From JBBSMX01 sp038232935 (GTDB lineage: Bacteria > Bacteroidota > Rhodothermia > Rhodothermales > JANQRZ01): 13,671 bases of DNA. The DNA is taken from the NCBI GenBank assembly GCA_038232935.1, contig JBBSMX010000112.1, positions 1-13,671 on the forward strand, read 5' to 3'. The position numbers and the translations under genes were made by a program. The notes under the pieces were generated by a model. That model worked only from the letters and a program-made list of their open reading frames with translations, was not told where the DNA came from and did not search any database. Of the stretch, positions 1 to 8,300 are shown in pieces (the first letter of the stretch is position 1; each line of letters opens with the position of its first letter).

Positions 1-106
1 CGGGTGGAGACGTAGTAGCGCTCGGCGGCTTCCGCGTCGGAGAGGGCAGGGGCACCGTCGGCCTCGTCGACGGCAAGGAGCAGGAGGGCGCGCTTGACGG
101 GCTCGG

Positions 107-134
107 CGCGCTCGCTGCGGCGCGCTCGCTGCGG
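107..134. repeat. 14-bp perfect tandem duplication inside the transposase
   Basis: The unit cgcgctcgctgcgg occurs twice head to tail (107-120 and 121-134). It adds 14 bases and shifts the reading frame of the IS630 transposase. Deleting one copy restores the family-like sequence. Confidence 0.95.
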
Positions 135-154
135 CGGGCGACGAGGGCTTCGAG

Positions 155-194
155 GTCGGCGCGCTCCTCAGAGGGTCGGCGCGCTCCTCAGAGG
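155..194. repeat. 20-bp perfect tandem duplication inside the transposase
   Basis: A 20-bp unit starting gtcggcgcgc and ending ctcagagg occurs at 155-174 and again at 175-194 with no mismatch. It shifts the transposase frame just after the MPKTYHVRLSSEERAD start. It is independent of the 14-bp duplication at 107-134. Confidence 0.95.
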
Positions 195-249
195 AGAGGC
201 GGACGTGGTAGGTCTTGGGCATGGAGGGGGGGCAGGTGATCCTCCCAAG

Positions 250-324
250 TTACCCGACAGACTTACCATGTGGAAGCACTAGAGCGAAGGTCAAATCGTC
301 TATCTGGCGTTGGCAGTCGGTCAT
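250..324 (-). pseudogene. ATGA-coupled 24-codon remnant, probably truncated by IS630
   Basis: The ATG at 324-322 overlaps the TGA of the YgiT-type antitoxin gene (321-323) as ATGA, the classic sign of a translationally coupled downstream gene. The frame runs only 24 codons, starting MTDCQRQIDDLTFAL, and ends at a TAA (250-252). The likely IS630 boundary falls inside it, so the first 14 or so codons may be the start of a longer operon gene and the rest IS sequence. I do not recognise a family from these residues. It could instead be a chance frame, but the exact coupling argues against that. Confidence 0.4.
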
Positions 325-548
325 GCGGCGTAGCGTAGCACCTCGATCTCGGCGTGCTTGCGCACCGCGTCCTCCGCCGAGCCGAGCACGCGGCTGGTGA
401 CGTCCTCGGCGAGGTAGTACTCCCCGCAGTTCTCGCACACCTCGGCCGGCACGTCGCGGATCACCACCACGGTCGCCCCGTCGCGCTCCAGTGTCATCGT
501 CGTGTGGCCGGGATGCGTCTGGCCGTGCTCGCAAAGCAGACAGGTCAT
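321..548 (-). CDS. YgiT/MqsA-type zinc-finger antitoxin-like protein
   Basis: This 75-residue protein has two CxxC pairs (Cys3/Cys6 and Cys38/Cys41) set about 32 residues apart, with the context EVCENCGEYY. That is the zinc-binding layout of the YgiT-type finger found at the N-terminus of MqsA-like antitoxins. It lacks the C-terminal HTH of full-length MqsA, so it is the short form often seen beside DUF4258 toxins. No MqsR or DUF4258 partner is visible: the 97 bp upstream (549-645) hold no convincing frame. The next gene downstream is coupled by ATGA but truncated. The start at 548 is fixed by a strong Shine-Dalgarno (GGAGGAACCC then ATG), unusual among the genes in this window and consistent with acquisition from elsewhere. 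Fold and family are fairly sure; antitoxin function is inferred from the family. Confidence 0.8.
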   Translation of the reverse strand: MTCLLCEHGQTHPGHTTMTLERDGATVVVIRDVPAEVCENCGEYYLAEDVTSRVLGSAEDAVRKHAEIEVLRYAA

Positions 549-561
549 GGGTTCCTCCGTC
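549..561 (-). promoter_or_regulatory. Canonical Shine-Dalgarno of the YgiT-type gene
   Basis: On the minus strand the leader reads GACGGAGGAACCC directly before ATG. GGAGG (558-554) sits 5 nt from the start codon. Most other starts here lack such a site and have pyrimidine-rich leaders, so this one decides the start and suggests a different origin for the gene. Confidence 0.7.
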
Positions 562-645
562 GGGTAGCGTGTTCGTCCCAGAGGTCGGTCCTATCGGAGA
601 GGCGAAGCGGCTGCTCCCTCAGCAGGGACGGGTCGGCTCGTCCGG

Positions 646-960
646 TCACAGTTCCACCGCCGTCGCCTCGCGCACGTACACGCTGCCCTCGTAGAGCGTC
701 CGCGGGCCGATGTCGAGGCCGCCCGGCCACGCCGCCGTCCCGCCGTCGAGGTAGACCTGCTCGAAGAGCGCCGGGTCCCGGAGGCGCTCGAAGATGCCCC
801 GCTCCAGCCACGGCGTCACGTCGTAGTCGCGCACCTCGCCCGTCGAGAAGGCGAGGCGCAGCCGGTGGTTCGGCAACGCCCGCACGTCCGTCACGCGCGG
901 GGGCAGGGGCTCCGGCCCGACCTCCCGCTCCTCGTCGTCAATCAGATAGGTTCGATCCAT
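646..960 (-). CDS. DUF2442 domain protein
   Basis: This 104-residue protein carries the DUF2442 pattern: VTDVRALPNHRLRLAFSTGE near residues 23-42, then a region with DVTPWLERGIFERLRDPALF, then TAAWPGGLDIGPRTLYEGSV near the C-terminus. The family is widespread in bacteria and is often encoded directly beside DUF4160 proteins, as here, in pairs that resemble toxin-antitoxin modules. A biochemical role is not established to my knowledge. The gene overlaps the end of the DUF4160 gene by 19 bp, so the two are almost certainly co-transcribed and co-translated. The N-terminal 22 residues are acidic and outside the usual domain. Start ATG at 960 has a weak GAGG-like motif upstream. Family assignment is firm, function inferred only. 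Confidence 0.85.
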   Translation of the reverse strand: MDRTYLIDDEEREVGPEPLPPRVTDVRALPNHRLRLAFSTGEVRDYDVTPWLERGIFERLRDPALFEQVYLDGGTAAWPGGLDIGPRTLYEGSVYVREATAVEL

Positions 961-1208
961 TGCAACGCCTCATTTCGTGTGGCACGGTCCCAGTTCTCCA
1001 GCAACGCCTGCTGCCGAGCTTCGATCCATCTCCGCACACGTTTTAGCTGCTTCGGGGGCAACGACCCACCGAGAAGCTCCCCCGCTTCTATGGCAATGCT
1101 GGCGCGGTCTCCGGCATACTCGGCGTGGATGTGCGGCGTGTGGTGCCGGAGGTCGTCTTCGTAGTACATCCAGATCACGATGCCGAAGAAGGCGGAGATG
1201 CGAGGCAT
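942..1208 (-). CDS. DUF4160 domain protein
   Basis: This 88-residue protein matches the DUF4160 consensus over its full length: MPRISAFFGIVIWMYYEDDL, then HHTPHIHAEYAGDRASIAIE, GELLGGSLPPKQLKRVRRWI, and a C-terminal NWDRA...IEPI. The conserved His-rich PHIHAEY segment is present. DUF4160 genes typically sit directly upstream of a DUF2442 gene, and that order is kept here with a 19-bp overlap. The pair is often described as toxin-antitoxin-like, but activity is unproven. It begins only 20 bp after the stop of the broken hsdM, so all of 324-2860 may have been one transcript. No Shine-Dalgarno is visible; the start at 1208 is chosen because it gives the family's usual first residues. Confidence 0.85.
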   Translation of the reverse strand: MPRISAFFGIVIWMYYEDDLRHHTPHIHAEYAGDRASIAIEAGELLGGSLPPKQLKRVRRWIEARQQALLENWDRATRNEALQWIEPI

Positions 1209-1228
1209 GAGGGCTACGGTGTAGGCGT

Positions 1229-2860
1229 TCAGACGGCACGGCCGATGCGCCCGAGCGCGTCCTCGACCCGGCGGTCCAGTTCGGCCCCCTCGGCGATCTG
1301 CTCGCGCACTTCGCCGATCAGTCGCTCGATGGCCTCGCCGACGGGTTCACCGGAGCGCTCCACCTCGGCCACGCCCACGTAGCGCCCCGGCGTGAGCACG
1401 AAGCGCTTGCGCTCGATCTCCGCGAAGTCCGCGCTCTTGCAGAAGCCCGGCACGTCGGCGTAGTCGCCGTCCGCGTTGCGCCACGCGTGGTACGTCCCCG
1501 CGATCCGTCCGATGTCGGTCTCGGGGCCGGGGATCGGGTCGTCCTCGCCGGTCAGGATGCGGTGGACGCGGCTCTCCATCTCGCCGAGCTCGCGGGCGTC
1601 GATAAAGAGCACCTCGCCGGGCCGGGCGCGGAGCGTCGGGCGGTCGGTGCGCTCGTGGCGGCCCTTGTGCTTGGTGAGGAATCAGAGGCTGACGGGGATC
1701 TGCGTCTGATAGAACAACTGCGGCGGGAGCGCCACGATGCAGTCCACCACGTCGGCTTCGACCATCTTCTGCCGGATCGCGCCCTCGCCGCCGGTCGAGG
1801 TCGAGAGCGAGCCGTTCGCCATCACGAAGCCCGCCGTGCCGGTCGCCGAGAGGTGGTGCAAGATGTGCTGCATCCAGGCGTAGTTGGCGTTGCCGGTGGG
1901 CGGCGCGCCGAAGCGCCAGCGGACGTCGTCGCGGAGCTTCTCGCCGTGCCACTGGCTGATGTTGAACGGCGGGTTGGCGAGGACGACGTCGGCGCGGAGG
2001 TCGGGGTGGAGGTCGTCGCGGAAGGAGTCGGCGTGTTTGTGGCCGAGGTGGGCCTCGATGCCGCGGATGGCGAGGTTCATCCGGGCCAGCCGCCACGTGG
2101 TCGGGTTGGACTCCTGGCCGTAGACCGAGACGCGGTCGCGGCGGCCGTCGTGGGCCTCGATGAACTGCATCGACTGGACGAACATGCCGCCCGAGCCGCA
2201 GCATGGGTCGTAGACGCGGCCCTCATAGGGTTCGAGCATCTCGACGAGGAGGCGGACGATGGAGCGGGGCGTGTAGAACTCGCCGCCGCCCTTGCCTTCG
2301 GCCGAGGCGAAGCGCCCGAGGAAGTACTCGTAGACGCGGCCGAGCACGTCGCGGTCGCGGTGCGCGCTGCCCCCGAGTCCGAGATCGGAGAAGCGGACGA
2401 TGAGCTTGCCGAGGCTCTCCTTGTCGAGCGCGGGCCGGGCGAAGATTTTCGGCAGCGCCCCCCGAAGCTGCGGGTTCTCGTCCTCGATGGCGACCATCGC
2501 GTCGTCCACGAGGGTGCCGATTTCGGGACGAAAGGCGTGGGCCTTGAGGTGGTCCCAGCGGGCCTCTTTCGGTACCCAGAACACGTTCTCGGCCGTGTAT
2601 TCGTCGCGGTCTTCGAGCACCATCTCCAGCTCGGCCTCGCGCTCGGCCTCGGGCACGAAGTATTCGGAGTCGGGATCGGCCACGGCGGCCTCTAGCTCGT
2701 CGCGGCGCTCGGCGAAGGCGTCCGAGACGTACTTCAGGAAGAGCAGCCCGAGCACGACGTGCTTGTACTCGGCCGGGTCGAGGTTGGAGCGGAAGAGATC
2801 GGCAGCGTCCCAGAGTGCGGACTCGAAGCCGAGCGCAGGACCGCTAGACAGGGAAGACAT
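1229..2860 (-). pseudogene. hsdM: Type I restriction-modification DNA methyltransferase subunit (HsdM) with in-frame UGA
   Basis: HsdM transfers a methyl group from AdoMet to N6 of adenine in type I systems and needs HsdS for target recognition. From the ATG at 2860 the N-terminal HsdM_N helices are clear (ALWDAADLFRSNLDPAEYKH, then FLKYVSDAF). The AdoMet motif VYDPCCGSGGMF and catalytic motif NPPF follow, then ALPPQLFYQTQIPVSL. At codon 393 (1684-1682) a TGA interrupts the frame. The same frame continues FLTKHKGRHERTDRP and runs to a TGA at 1229, 543 codons in all, the normal length for HsdM. Homologs typically read IPVSLWFL here, so TGG to TGA is the simplest change. The product as written stops at 392 residues, with the catalytic motifs but not the C-terminal region. 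No hsdS or hsdR lies beside it. A sequencing error would give the same picture. Confidence 0.85.
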
Positions 2861-3086
2861 GGAGAAGGAGTGTCGGTTGGGATCGGAAGGTACAGACACT
2901 CGGTTCTGATTGGGAATGCCGGGGATTGCGTTGAGTACAACGGAGCTCCAGGTCGACACGCTCACCTACGTGCATGTCGCCTACGCAACGGACTACTCCG
3001 CCGGCACCTGACCTCAGAGGGCAGCGAGCAGAAGGCAGAGGGCCACTCCGCGCCGCGCGGGGCGGCTCTTCCAGCGCAGGATGGGA
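2861..3086. other. Intergenic gap between FKBP gene and hsdM
   Basis: This 226-bp gap carries the hsdM leader and whatever ends the FKBP transcript. I see only a short GC hairpin on the minus strand (GCCGC-CCCGC-GCGGC) not followed by a T tract, and no convincing reading frame. The last 30 nt before hsdM are pyrimidine-rich on the minus strand. Confidence 0.5.
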
Positions 3087-3425
3087 CTACCGGACGCCCA
3101 GGAGCGTGACCTCGAAGACCAGCGCGGCGTTCGGCGGGATGCCGCTGCCCGACGGCGGGTTCGCCCCGTACGCGTCTTCGGGCGGAACGGTGAACGTCTT
3201 GGTCTCCCCGACGCGCATTCCGACGACCCCGTTGCGGAAGCCGGGGATGACTTGGCGGAGCGAGAACGTCGCGTTGTTGCTCTGATCGAAGACCGTACCA
3301 TCTTCGAGCCGTCCCTCGTAGGCGACTGTCACCGTACTGTTGGCCTGGGCGATGTCGTTGTCGCCGTCAGAATCGCAGGCGGCGAGGGCGAGCGTGGCGA
3401 CGAGGAAAGCGAGGAGAAGGCGCAT
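3087..3425 (-). CDS. FKBP-type peptidyl-prolyl cis-trans isomerase, lipoprotein
   Basis: This 112-residue protein begins MRLLLAFLVATLALAACDSD, a lipoprotein signal with lipobox LAAC and Cys17 (approx.) as the lipidation site, so it should be anchored in an envelope membrane. The mature part is a single FKBP domain: STVTVAYEGRLEDGTVFDQS, VIPGF, GVVGMRVGETKTFTVPPEDAYG and a C-terminal IPPNAALVFEVTLL. These hold the active-site Tyr, FD, IPGF and the VPPxxAYG loop of the family. It probably speeds proline isomerisation during folding of exported proteins. Longer in-frame starts exist upstream, but the signal peptide fixes the start at 3425. It is monocistronic by appearance: a terminator lies between it and the upstream catalase gene, and 226 bp separate it from hsdM. 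Confidence 0.9.
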   Translation of the reverse strand: MRLLLAFLVATLALAACDSDGDNDIAQANSTVTVAYEGRLEDGTVFDQSNNATFSLRQVIPGFRNGVVGMRVGETKTFTVPPEDAYGANPPSGSGIPPNAALVFEVTLLGVR

Positions 3426-3444
3426 AGCAAGTGGAATCAAGTGT

Positions 3445-3488
3445 TCAAAAAGATCGAGGGCCGACTCGCCATACGGGGCCGGCCCTCG
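3445..3488 (-). terminator. Intrinsic terminator of the catalase gene
   Basis: On the minus strand, 22 bp after the catalase stop, CGAGGGCCG (3488-3480) pairs perfectly with CGGCCCTCG (3463-3455) across a 16-nt loop, and ATCTTTTTGA follows (3454-3445). The GC-rich 9-bp stem plus T tract is a standard Rho-independent terminator. It insulates the FKBP gene from katA transcription. Confidence 0.8.
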
Positions 3489-3510
3489 TAACTCGGACGC
3501 GACGGCACCT

Positions 3511-5205
3511 TCAGTCCTCGATGGTTTTGATCTCCATCGGCTCCGGCGGGGCGGGGATGGCGTCGTTGGCCACAGCGTCAGTGTAGACGAGGCCGGCCGG
3601 GCCCGCGCCGTCTCCGGCCGAGGAAGCACCATCGCCCGACATTCCTTCCGTCGTGTGCGAAGGCGAAACCGGGTTCACGCCGCCATTCGCGAGTACGTCC
3701 CGGAAGTCCGGCACCTCGCTCTTATCGATGCCGAGGCCGTCGGCCACGCCTTGCCCGAAGTCCTCGTGGACTTTGTAGAACTGCGGCAGCATCGCGAGCT
3801 GAATCCGCTTCGGCGAGCCCATCATCGAGCCGACGATGTTGTCGACGAGCCGCTTGCGCGCGCCGTCGTCGAAGACCTTCGTCCACATCAGGTTCGGCTG
3901 GCCGAAGTAGTCGCGGTCGTCGCAGGTGTACCAGTCCCAGCGCTTGCCCTCGCCGTTCGTCGGCATCGAAGGCTCGTCGTAACGCGCCTTGTTCGCCTGC
4001 GGGCCACCGAACGAGTTCGGCTCGTAGTCGACCTGATTTCCGCCGTTGCCGTCGACGCGCATGAAGCCATCGCGGTGGTACGTGTTGTGGAAGGGGCAGC
4101 CGCGCGGCTGGTTGACCGGCACCTGATGGAAGTTGACGCCGATGCGGTAGAGGTGGGCGTCGGCGTAGGAGAGCACGCGGTTCTGGAGCACCTTGTCCGG
4201 GCTGATCCCGATGCCGGGGACGAGGTTGGACGGCTGGAAGGCGGCCTGCTCGATCTCGGCGAAGTAGTTCACCGGGTTCCGGTTTAGCTCCATCGTGCCG
4301 ACCTCGATGAGCGGGAAGTCATCGTGCTGCCAGACCTTCGTGAGGTCGAACGGATGCCATTTGTATTCCTCGGCCTGCGCCTCGGTCATCACCTGGATGA
4401 AGGCCGTCCACGTCGGGAAGTCGCCGTCCTCGATGGACTTGAAGAGGTCGTGCGTCGAGTAGTCCGGGTCCTCGCCCGAGACCCGCGTCGACTCGTCCGA
4501 GGTGAAGTTCTTGATACCCTGGTCGGTCTTGAAATGCCACTTCACCCAGACGCGCTCGCCGGCATCGTTCCACATGGACATCGTGTGGGACGAGTAGCCG
4601 TTCATGAAGCGCGCCGAGACGGGCGTGCCGCGATCGGAGTACAGGATCATCACCTGATGCAGTGCCTCGGGGCTGAGGCTCCAGTAGTCCCAGCGGCGCC
4701 AATGCGGCTTGAGGTGGCTGCCCGGCTCGCGCTTCTGCGTGTGGATGAAGTCGGAGAACTTCAGCGGGTCGCGGATGAAGAAGACCGGCGTGTTGTTGCC
4801 GACCATGTCCCAGTTGCCCTCCTCGGTGTAGAACTTCAGTGCGAACCCGCGCGGGTCGCGCGCCGAGTCCGCCGATCCGCTCTCGCCACCAACGGTCGAG
4901 AAGCGGGCTAGCATCGCCGTCTGCTTACCGACTTCGGAGAGGAACGCGGCCTTGCAATAGTTCGTGACGTCGTTCGTGACGGTGAACGTGCCGTGGGCGC
5001 CGTAGCCCTTCGCGTGGACGACGCGCTCCGGGACGCGCTCGCGGTTGAAGTGGTGCATCTTCTCGACGAGCCAGACGTCCTGCATCAGCACCGGCCCGCG
5101 GTTACCGGCGGTCTCGGAGTTCTGGTTGTCAGCGACGGGGCGGCCGAACGCCGTCGTCAACTGGGGTGCGTTCGGGTCCTGGTGGTCTTTTTTGTGCTGG
5201 CTCAT
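3511..5205 (-). CDS. katA: Heme catalase (small-subunit, clade-3-like) with C-terminal extension
   Basis: Catalase dismutates hydrogen peroxide to water and oxygen. From the ATG at 5205 the protein has 564 residues. The distal His64 lies in RVVHAKGYGAHGTF, Asn137 in DMVGNNTPVFFIRDP, and the proximal heme ligand Tyr347 in RVLSYADAHLYRIG. Their spacings (73 and 283) equal those of the well-studied bovine enzyme. The family segment RFSTVGGESGSADSARDPRG is intact. The N-terminus (MSQHKKDHQDPNAPQLTTAF) has no signal peptide, so it is cytoplasmic. The core ends near residue 510; about 50 further residues are rich in Gly, Ser, Ala and Pro and end PPEPMEIKTIED, so it is longer than the usual 480-510. 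It is transcribed divergently from the GH85 gene, 164 bp away, and ends at a strong terminator. The gene symbol is by family; other kat names are possible. Confidence 0.95.
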   Translation of the reverse strand: MSQHKKDHQDPNAPQLTTAFGRPVADNQNSETAGNRGPVLMQDVWLVEKMHHFNRERVPERVVHAKGYGAHGTFTVTNDVTNYCKAAFLSEVGKQTAMLARFSTVGGESGSADSARDPRGFALKFYTEEGNWDMVGNNTPVFFIRDPLKFSDFIHTQKREPGSHLKPHWRRWDYWSLSPEALHQVMILYSDRGTPVSARFMNGYSSHTMSMWNDAGERVWVKWHFKTDQGIKNFTSDESTRVSGEDPDYSTHDLFKSIEDGDFPTWTAFIQVMTEAQAEEYKWHPFDLTKVWQHDDFPLIEVGTMELNRNPVNYFAEIEQAAFQPSNLVPGIGISPDKVLQNRVLSYADAHLYRIGVNFHQVPVNQPRGCPFHNTYHRDGFMRVDGNGGNQVDYEPNSFGGPQANKARYDEPSMPTNGEGKRWDWYTCDDRDYFGQPNLMWTKVFDDGARKRLVDNIVGSMMGSPKRIQLAMLPQFYKVHEDFGQGVADGLGIDKSEVPDFRDVLANGGVNPVSPSHTTEGMSGDGASSAGDGAGPAGLVYTDAVANDAIPAPPEPMEIKTIED

Positions 5206-5369
5206 GGCGGTAGAAGCTGGTCCACAGCGACAGGAAATGGGGGAGTAGATAGCGTTACGCGGCAGCGTAGTTCCACCGGAGCCGTGCATTTTCGCCGCCG
5301 CGCTAAGACCGGCTCCCCGGCGCTACTTTACCGGCTCTCGCCCCGCCGCTCGCCCATTTCCCGCGCCGT
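5206..5369. promoter_or_regulatory. Divergent promoter region katA / GH85
   Basis: This 164-bp gap separates two divergently transcribed genes and must hold both promoters. A TACTTTA at 5324-5330, 39 bp before the GH85 start, resembles the TAnnTTTG -7 box of Bacteroidota promoters, but I cannot pair it with a -33 TTTG at proper spacing. No OxyR- or PerR-like palindrome is evident to me. Confidence 0.35.
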
Positions 5370-8300
5370 ATGAACCGCTCTGCTACCCGTCCGCCGCACC
5401 GCTTCTTTTTCCTCGTCCTCGCCCTCCTGCTCGCGAGCAGCGTGCCGGACGTGGCAGCGCAGACCGCGCCGCCGGTGGACGCGGCGCGGTCTGCGGCGGT
5501 GCTGCCGTCGGACCAACCGTTCGCGTCGTACTGGTTCCCGAACACGCTCCTGGCATGGAGCCCGGAGGCGGACGCGGACGCGCCGTACAACCGCTCGGCC
5601 GTTCCGCTCCGGTCGCGCTTCACGGTGCCGGGTTTGCAAGCTAACGACCACGCCCGGCTCGGCGAGGCCGGCGTCAACCCGCTCTCGGCCTTTGCGCCGA
5701 CGAGCGGAAATCCGTCGCAGGGCAGCCTCACCGTTCACCACTACGCCTTCGGCTACTGGCCCTACGTAGAGAACCTCATCTTCTGGGGCGGCTCGGCGGG
5801 TGAGGGCCTCATCCTCGCGCCCAACCCCGGCGTCACCGACGCCGCCCACCGCCACGGCGTCCCCGTCCTCGGCACCGTCTTCTTCCCGCCGACGGTCTTC
5901 GGCGGCCAGATCCAGTGGGTGCGTGACTTCGTGCAGCGCGACGGTGACACGTTCCCCGTCGCCGACAAGATGATCGAGGTGGCCGCGTACTACGGCTTCG
6001 ACGGGTGGTTTATCAATCAGGAGACGGCGGGCGGCAACGCGGCCCTCGCCACCGACATCCAAGACATGATGATCTACCTCCAGCAGCACTCCGACCTCAC
6101 CATCGAGTGGTACGACGCGATGACGGAGTCCGGCTCGATCTTCTGGCAGGAAGAACTCAACGCGCAGAACGACGCCTTCTTCCAGCAGGGCGACGTGCGC
6201 GTCTCCGACCTGATGTTCCTCGATTTCGGGTGGACGGCGACGGACCTCGCGAACAGCAACACCTACGCCCAGTCGCTCGGCCGCGACCCCTACGAGCTCT
6301 ACGCTGGCGTCGATTACCAGGCGCGCGGCATCGGGATCGGCAGCGACTTCCCCCGCGTCTTCCCCGAGGGCGAGGCGCACCGGACCTCGCTCGGCATCTA
6401 CCGTCCGGACGAGACGTTCACCCCCAACCTCGACCAGTTCTACGCTCGCGAGCGGCAGCTCTGGGTCGGGTCCGACGGCGACCCGAGCCGCGAGGACGCG
6501 GGCGCGTGGAAGGGCATCGCGCACTACATCCCGGCGGCGACTTCGATTGACGCGCACCCGTTCGTGACGCACTTCGGCGTGGGGCAGGGATATGGCTACT
6601 TCGTGGACGGCGAGAACCGCGCGCCCGCGTCGTGGGCCGGCGAGGGCTGGAATAACCTCTCGCTCCAAGACGTCCAGCCGACGTGGCGCTGGTGGGTCGA
6701 GACGGCAGGCGAGCCGATCACCGTGCGCACCGATTTCGACACGGCGTATCAGGGCGGCTCCTCGCTCCGGCTCGAAGGCGACGTTGCCGCCGACCAACTC
6801 GTCCGCCTCTTTCAGACCGACCTCGACCTCACGAGCCAGAGCGGGCTCAGCATCGCCTACCGCCTCTTTACGCCCGGTCCCACCGCCCTTCAAGTCGGCC
6901 TCACCTTTGCCGACGATCTCGGCGGCGTGACCCTCCTCGACCTCGGCGGGGCCCAGCCGGGGTGGTACCTCGAAACGCTCAACCTCGCGCCCTACGCCGG
7001 GCGGACGCTGGCGGCGCTTTCCCTCTTCATGCCCGCCTCGGCCGGTCCCGGTTTCGCCGTCAACGTCGGTCGCCTCGGCGTGCTCGAAAGCGACCTCGTG
7101 CCCGGCGCGCCGACGACCGTGACCGTGGAGCGACGCACCGAGGAAAGCCCCGACCTCCTCACGCTCCGTCTCCGCTGGAACGCGCCCTCCACCGACGTGA
7201 GCTACTACGAAGTCTACCGGCGGCTCCCCGACGACACCCGGCAGTTCCTCGGCGGCAGTTCCTCGACGGCGTACTTCGTCCCGGCGCTCTCCCGCCTCGA
7301 CGAGCAGGCCGAGATCCCCGTCGAAGTCGTCGCGGTGAGTCCGACGGGCGCACGCTCCGAAGCGGGGACCGCGACCGTCTCGACGTTCGTCCCGCCCGCC
7401 GCCTCTGCCTCGCTGAGCCCGGCCGACGACGCGACCGGCATTGCCCTCGGCGCGCGGCTCACGTGGGCGGCGAGCACGAGCACGACGGCGCAGACGCTCT
7501 ACTTCGGCACGAGCCCGACGCCGCCCGAAGTGGCCTCGCCGGAGGGGAGCGTCTACGACCCCGGCACGCTCGACCCCAACACGACCTACTACTGGCGCGT
7601 CGATGCGTCCAACGTCGTCGGGACGACAGAAGGCCCGCTGTGGTCGTTCACGACCGGCACGGAGTCCGGCACCGGCGATGCTGCGCTAGACTTCGACGGC
7701 GTCGAGGACTTCGTCGATCTCGGCAACGGTGACGGCGTCCGCGTCACCGGCTCTGCGATCACGATTGAGGCCCGTGTGAACCCGTCGAGTTGGCGCGGTC
7801 AGGTCTTCCAGGGCAGCGTCGTCAACAAGGAGCAGAACGGGCCGGACAACGGCTACGCGATCCGCGTCGGCGCGAACGGGACCGTCAACCTCCTGCTCGG
7901 CAACAACGGCTGGCGCGAACTGAGCACGCCGAGCGGCACGCTCGTCCTCAACACGTGGCAGCACGTCGCCGTCACCTACGACGGAGCGACGGAGCGCATC
8001 TTCGTGGACGGCGACGAGGTGGCCTCGCGGCCCGTCGCCTTCACCATCGCCGATTCCGACGCGAGCCTCTACGTCGGCAACTCGGAGCGGAACCCCAACC
8101 GGACGTTTCCCGGACAGATCGACGAGGTGCGGCTGTGGAACGTCGCGCGCTCCGGCAACGCCATCCGGGCGACGATGGGCACGAAGCTCGGCGAGGCCTA
8201 CACCGCCTCCCCCGACAGCGGGCTCGTCGGCTACTGGCGTTTCGATGAAGGCAGCGGGCAGACGGTGGTGGACGAGACCGCGTTCGCTGCGCACGGTAGC

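Larger units (their letters stand above)
1..222 (-). pseudogene. IS630-family transposase N-terminus, frameshifted by two tandem duplications
   Basis: Reading left from the ATG at 222, the protein starts MPKTYHVRLSSEERAD, a typical start of the IS630 transposase N-terminal helix-turn-helix domain. The frame is then lost. Two perfect tandem duplications explain this: a 20-bp unit at 155-174 repeated at 175-194, and a 14-bp unit (cgcgctcgctgcgg) at 107-120 repeated at 121-134. Removing one copy of each by eye restores an open frame to the window edge, with LEALVARRSERAEPVKRA and then LLLLAVDEADGAPALSDAEA, matching the family pattern (RA..LL..DE....DaEIAe). Neither unit length is a multiple of three, so the present gene cannot encode the intact domain. 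The catalytic DDE domain would lie beyond position 1. Family assignment is by pattern recognition only. Confidence 0.75.
1..281 (-). mobile_element. IS630-family insertion sequence, one end (partial)
   Basis: The 5' end of an IS630-type transposase reads leftward off the window edge, so only the transposase-start side of the element is present. IS630/Tc1 elements insert at TA dinucleotides. The TA at 280-281 is a candidate outer boundary because it lies just past the point where a host reading frame is cut short, but TAs at 251-252 and 264-265 are alternatives. The second end and the target duplication are outside the window, so the boundary is inferred. The stretch 223-281 holds the presumed terminal repeat and no gene. 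Confidence 0.6.

Noticed and set aside
549..645. A toxin gene or terminator upstream of the YgiT-type antitoxin
   Set aside because: No reading frame with toxin-like features is seen. Two short hairpins (CTGCT-GAGGG-AGCAG and GGACG-N8-CGTCC) lack T tracts.
1682..1684. Selenocysteine insertion or a UGA=Trp code at the hsdM stop
   Set aside because: The expected residue is Trp, not Cys, which argues against selenocysteine. Other genes here, such as those ending at 321 and 11936, use TGA as a normal stop, which argues against a changed code.
1487..2695. A 402-codon frame on the plus strand opposite hsdM
   Set aside because: Low-complexity Val/Ala/Asp/Glu/Arg composition with no domain, lying fully antisense to a clear HsdM. 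This is typical of shadow frames in GC-rich DNA.
5328..6893. A 521-codon frame on the minus strand opposite the GH85 gene
   Set aside because: Rich in Arg, Val and Glu, no recognisable motif, and antisense to a gene with firm catalytic motifs and a signal peptide.
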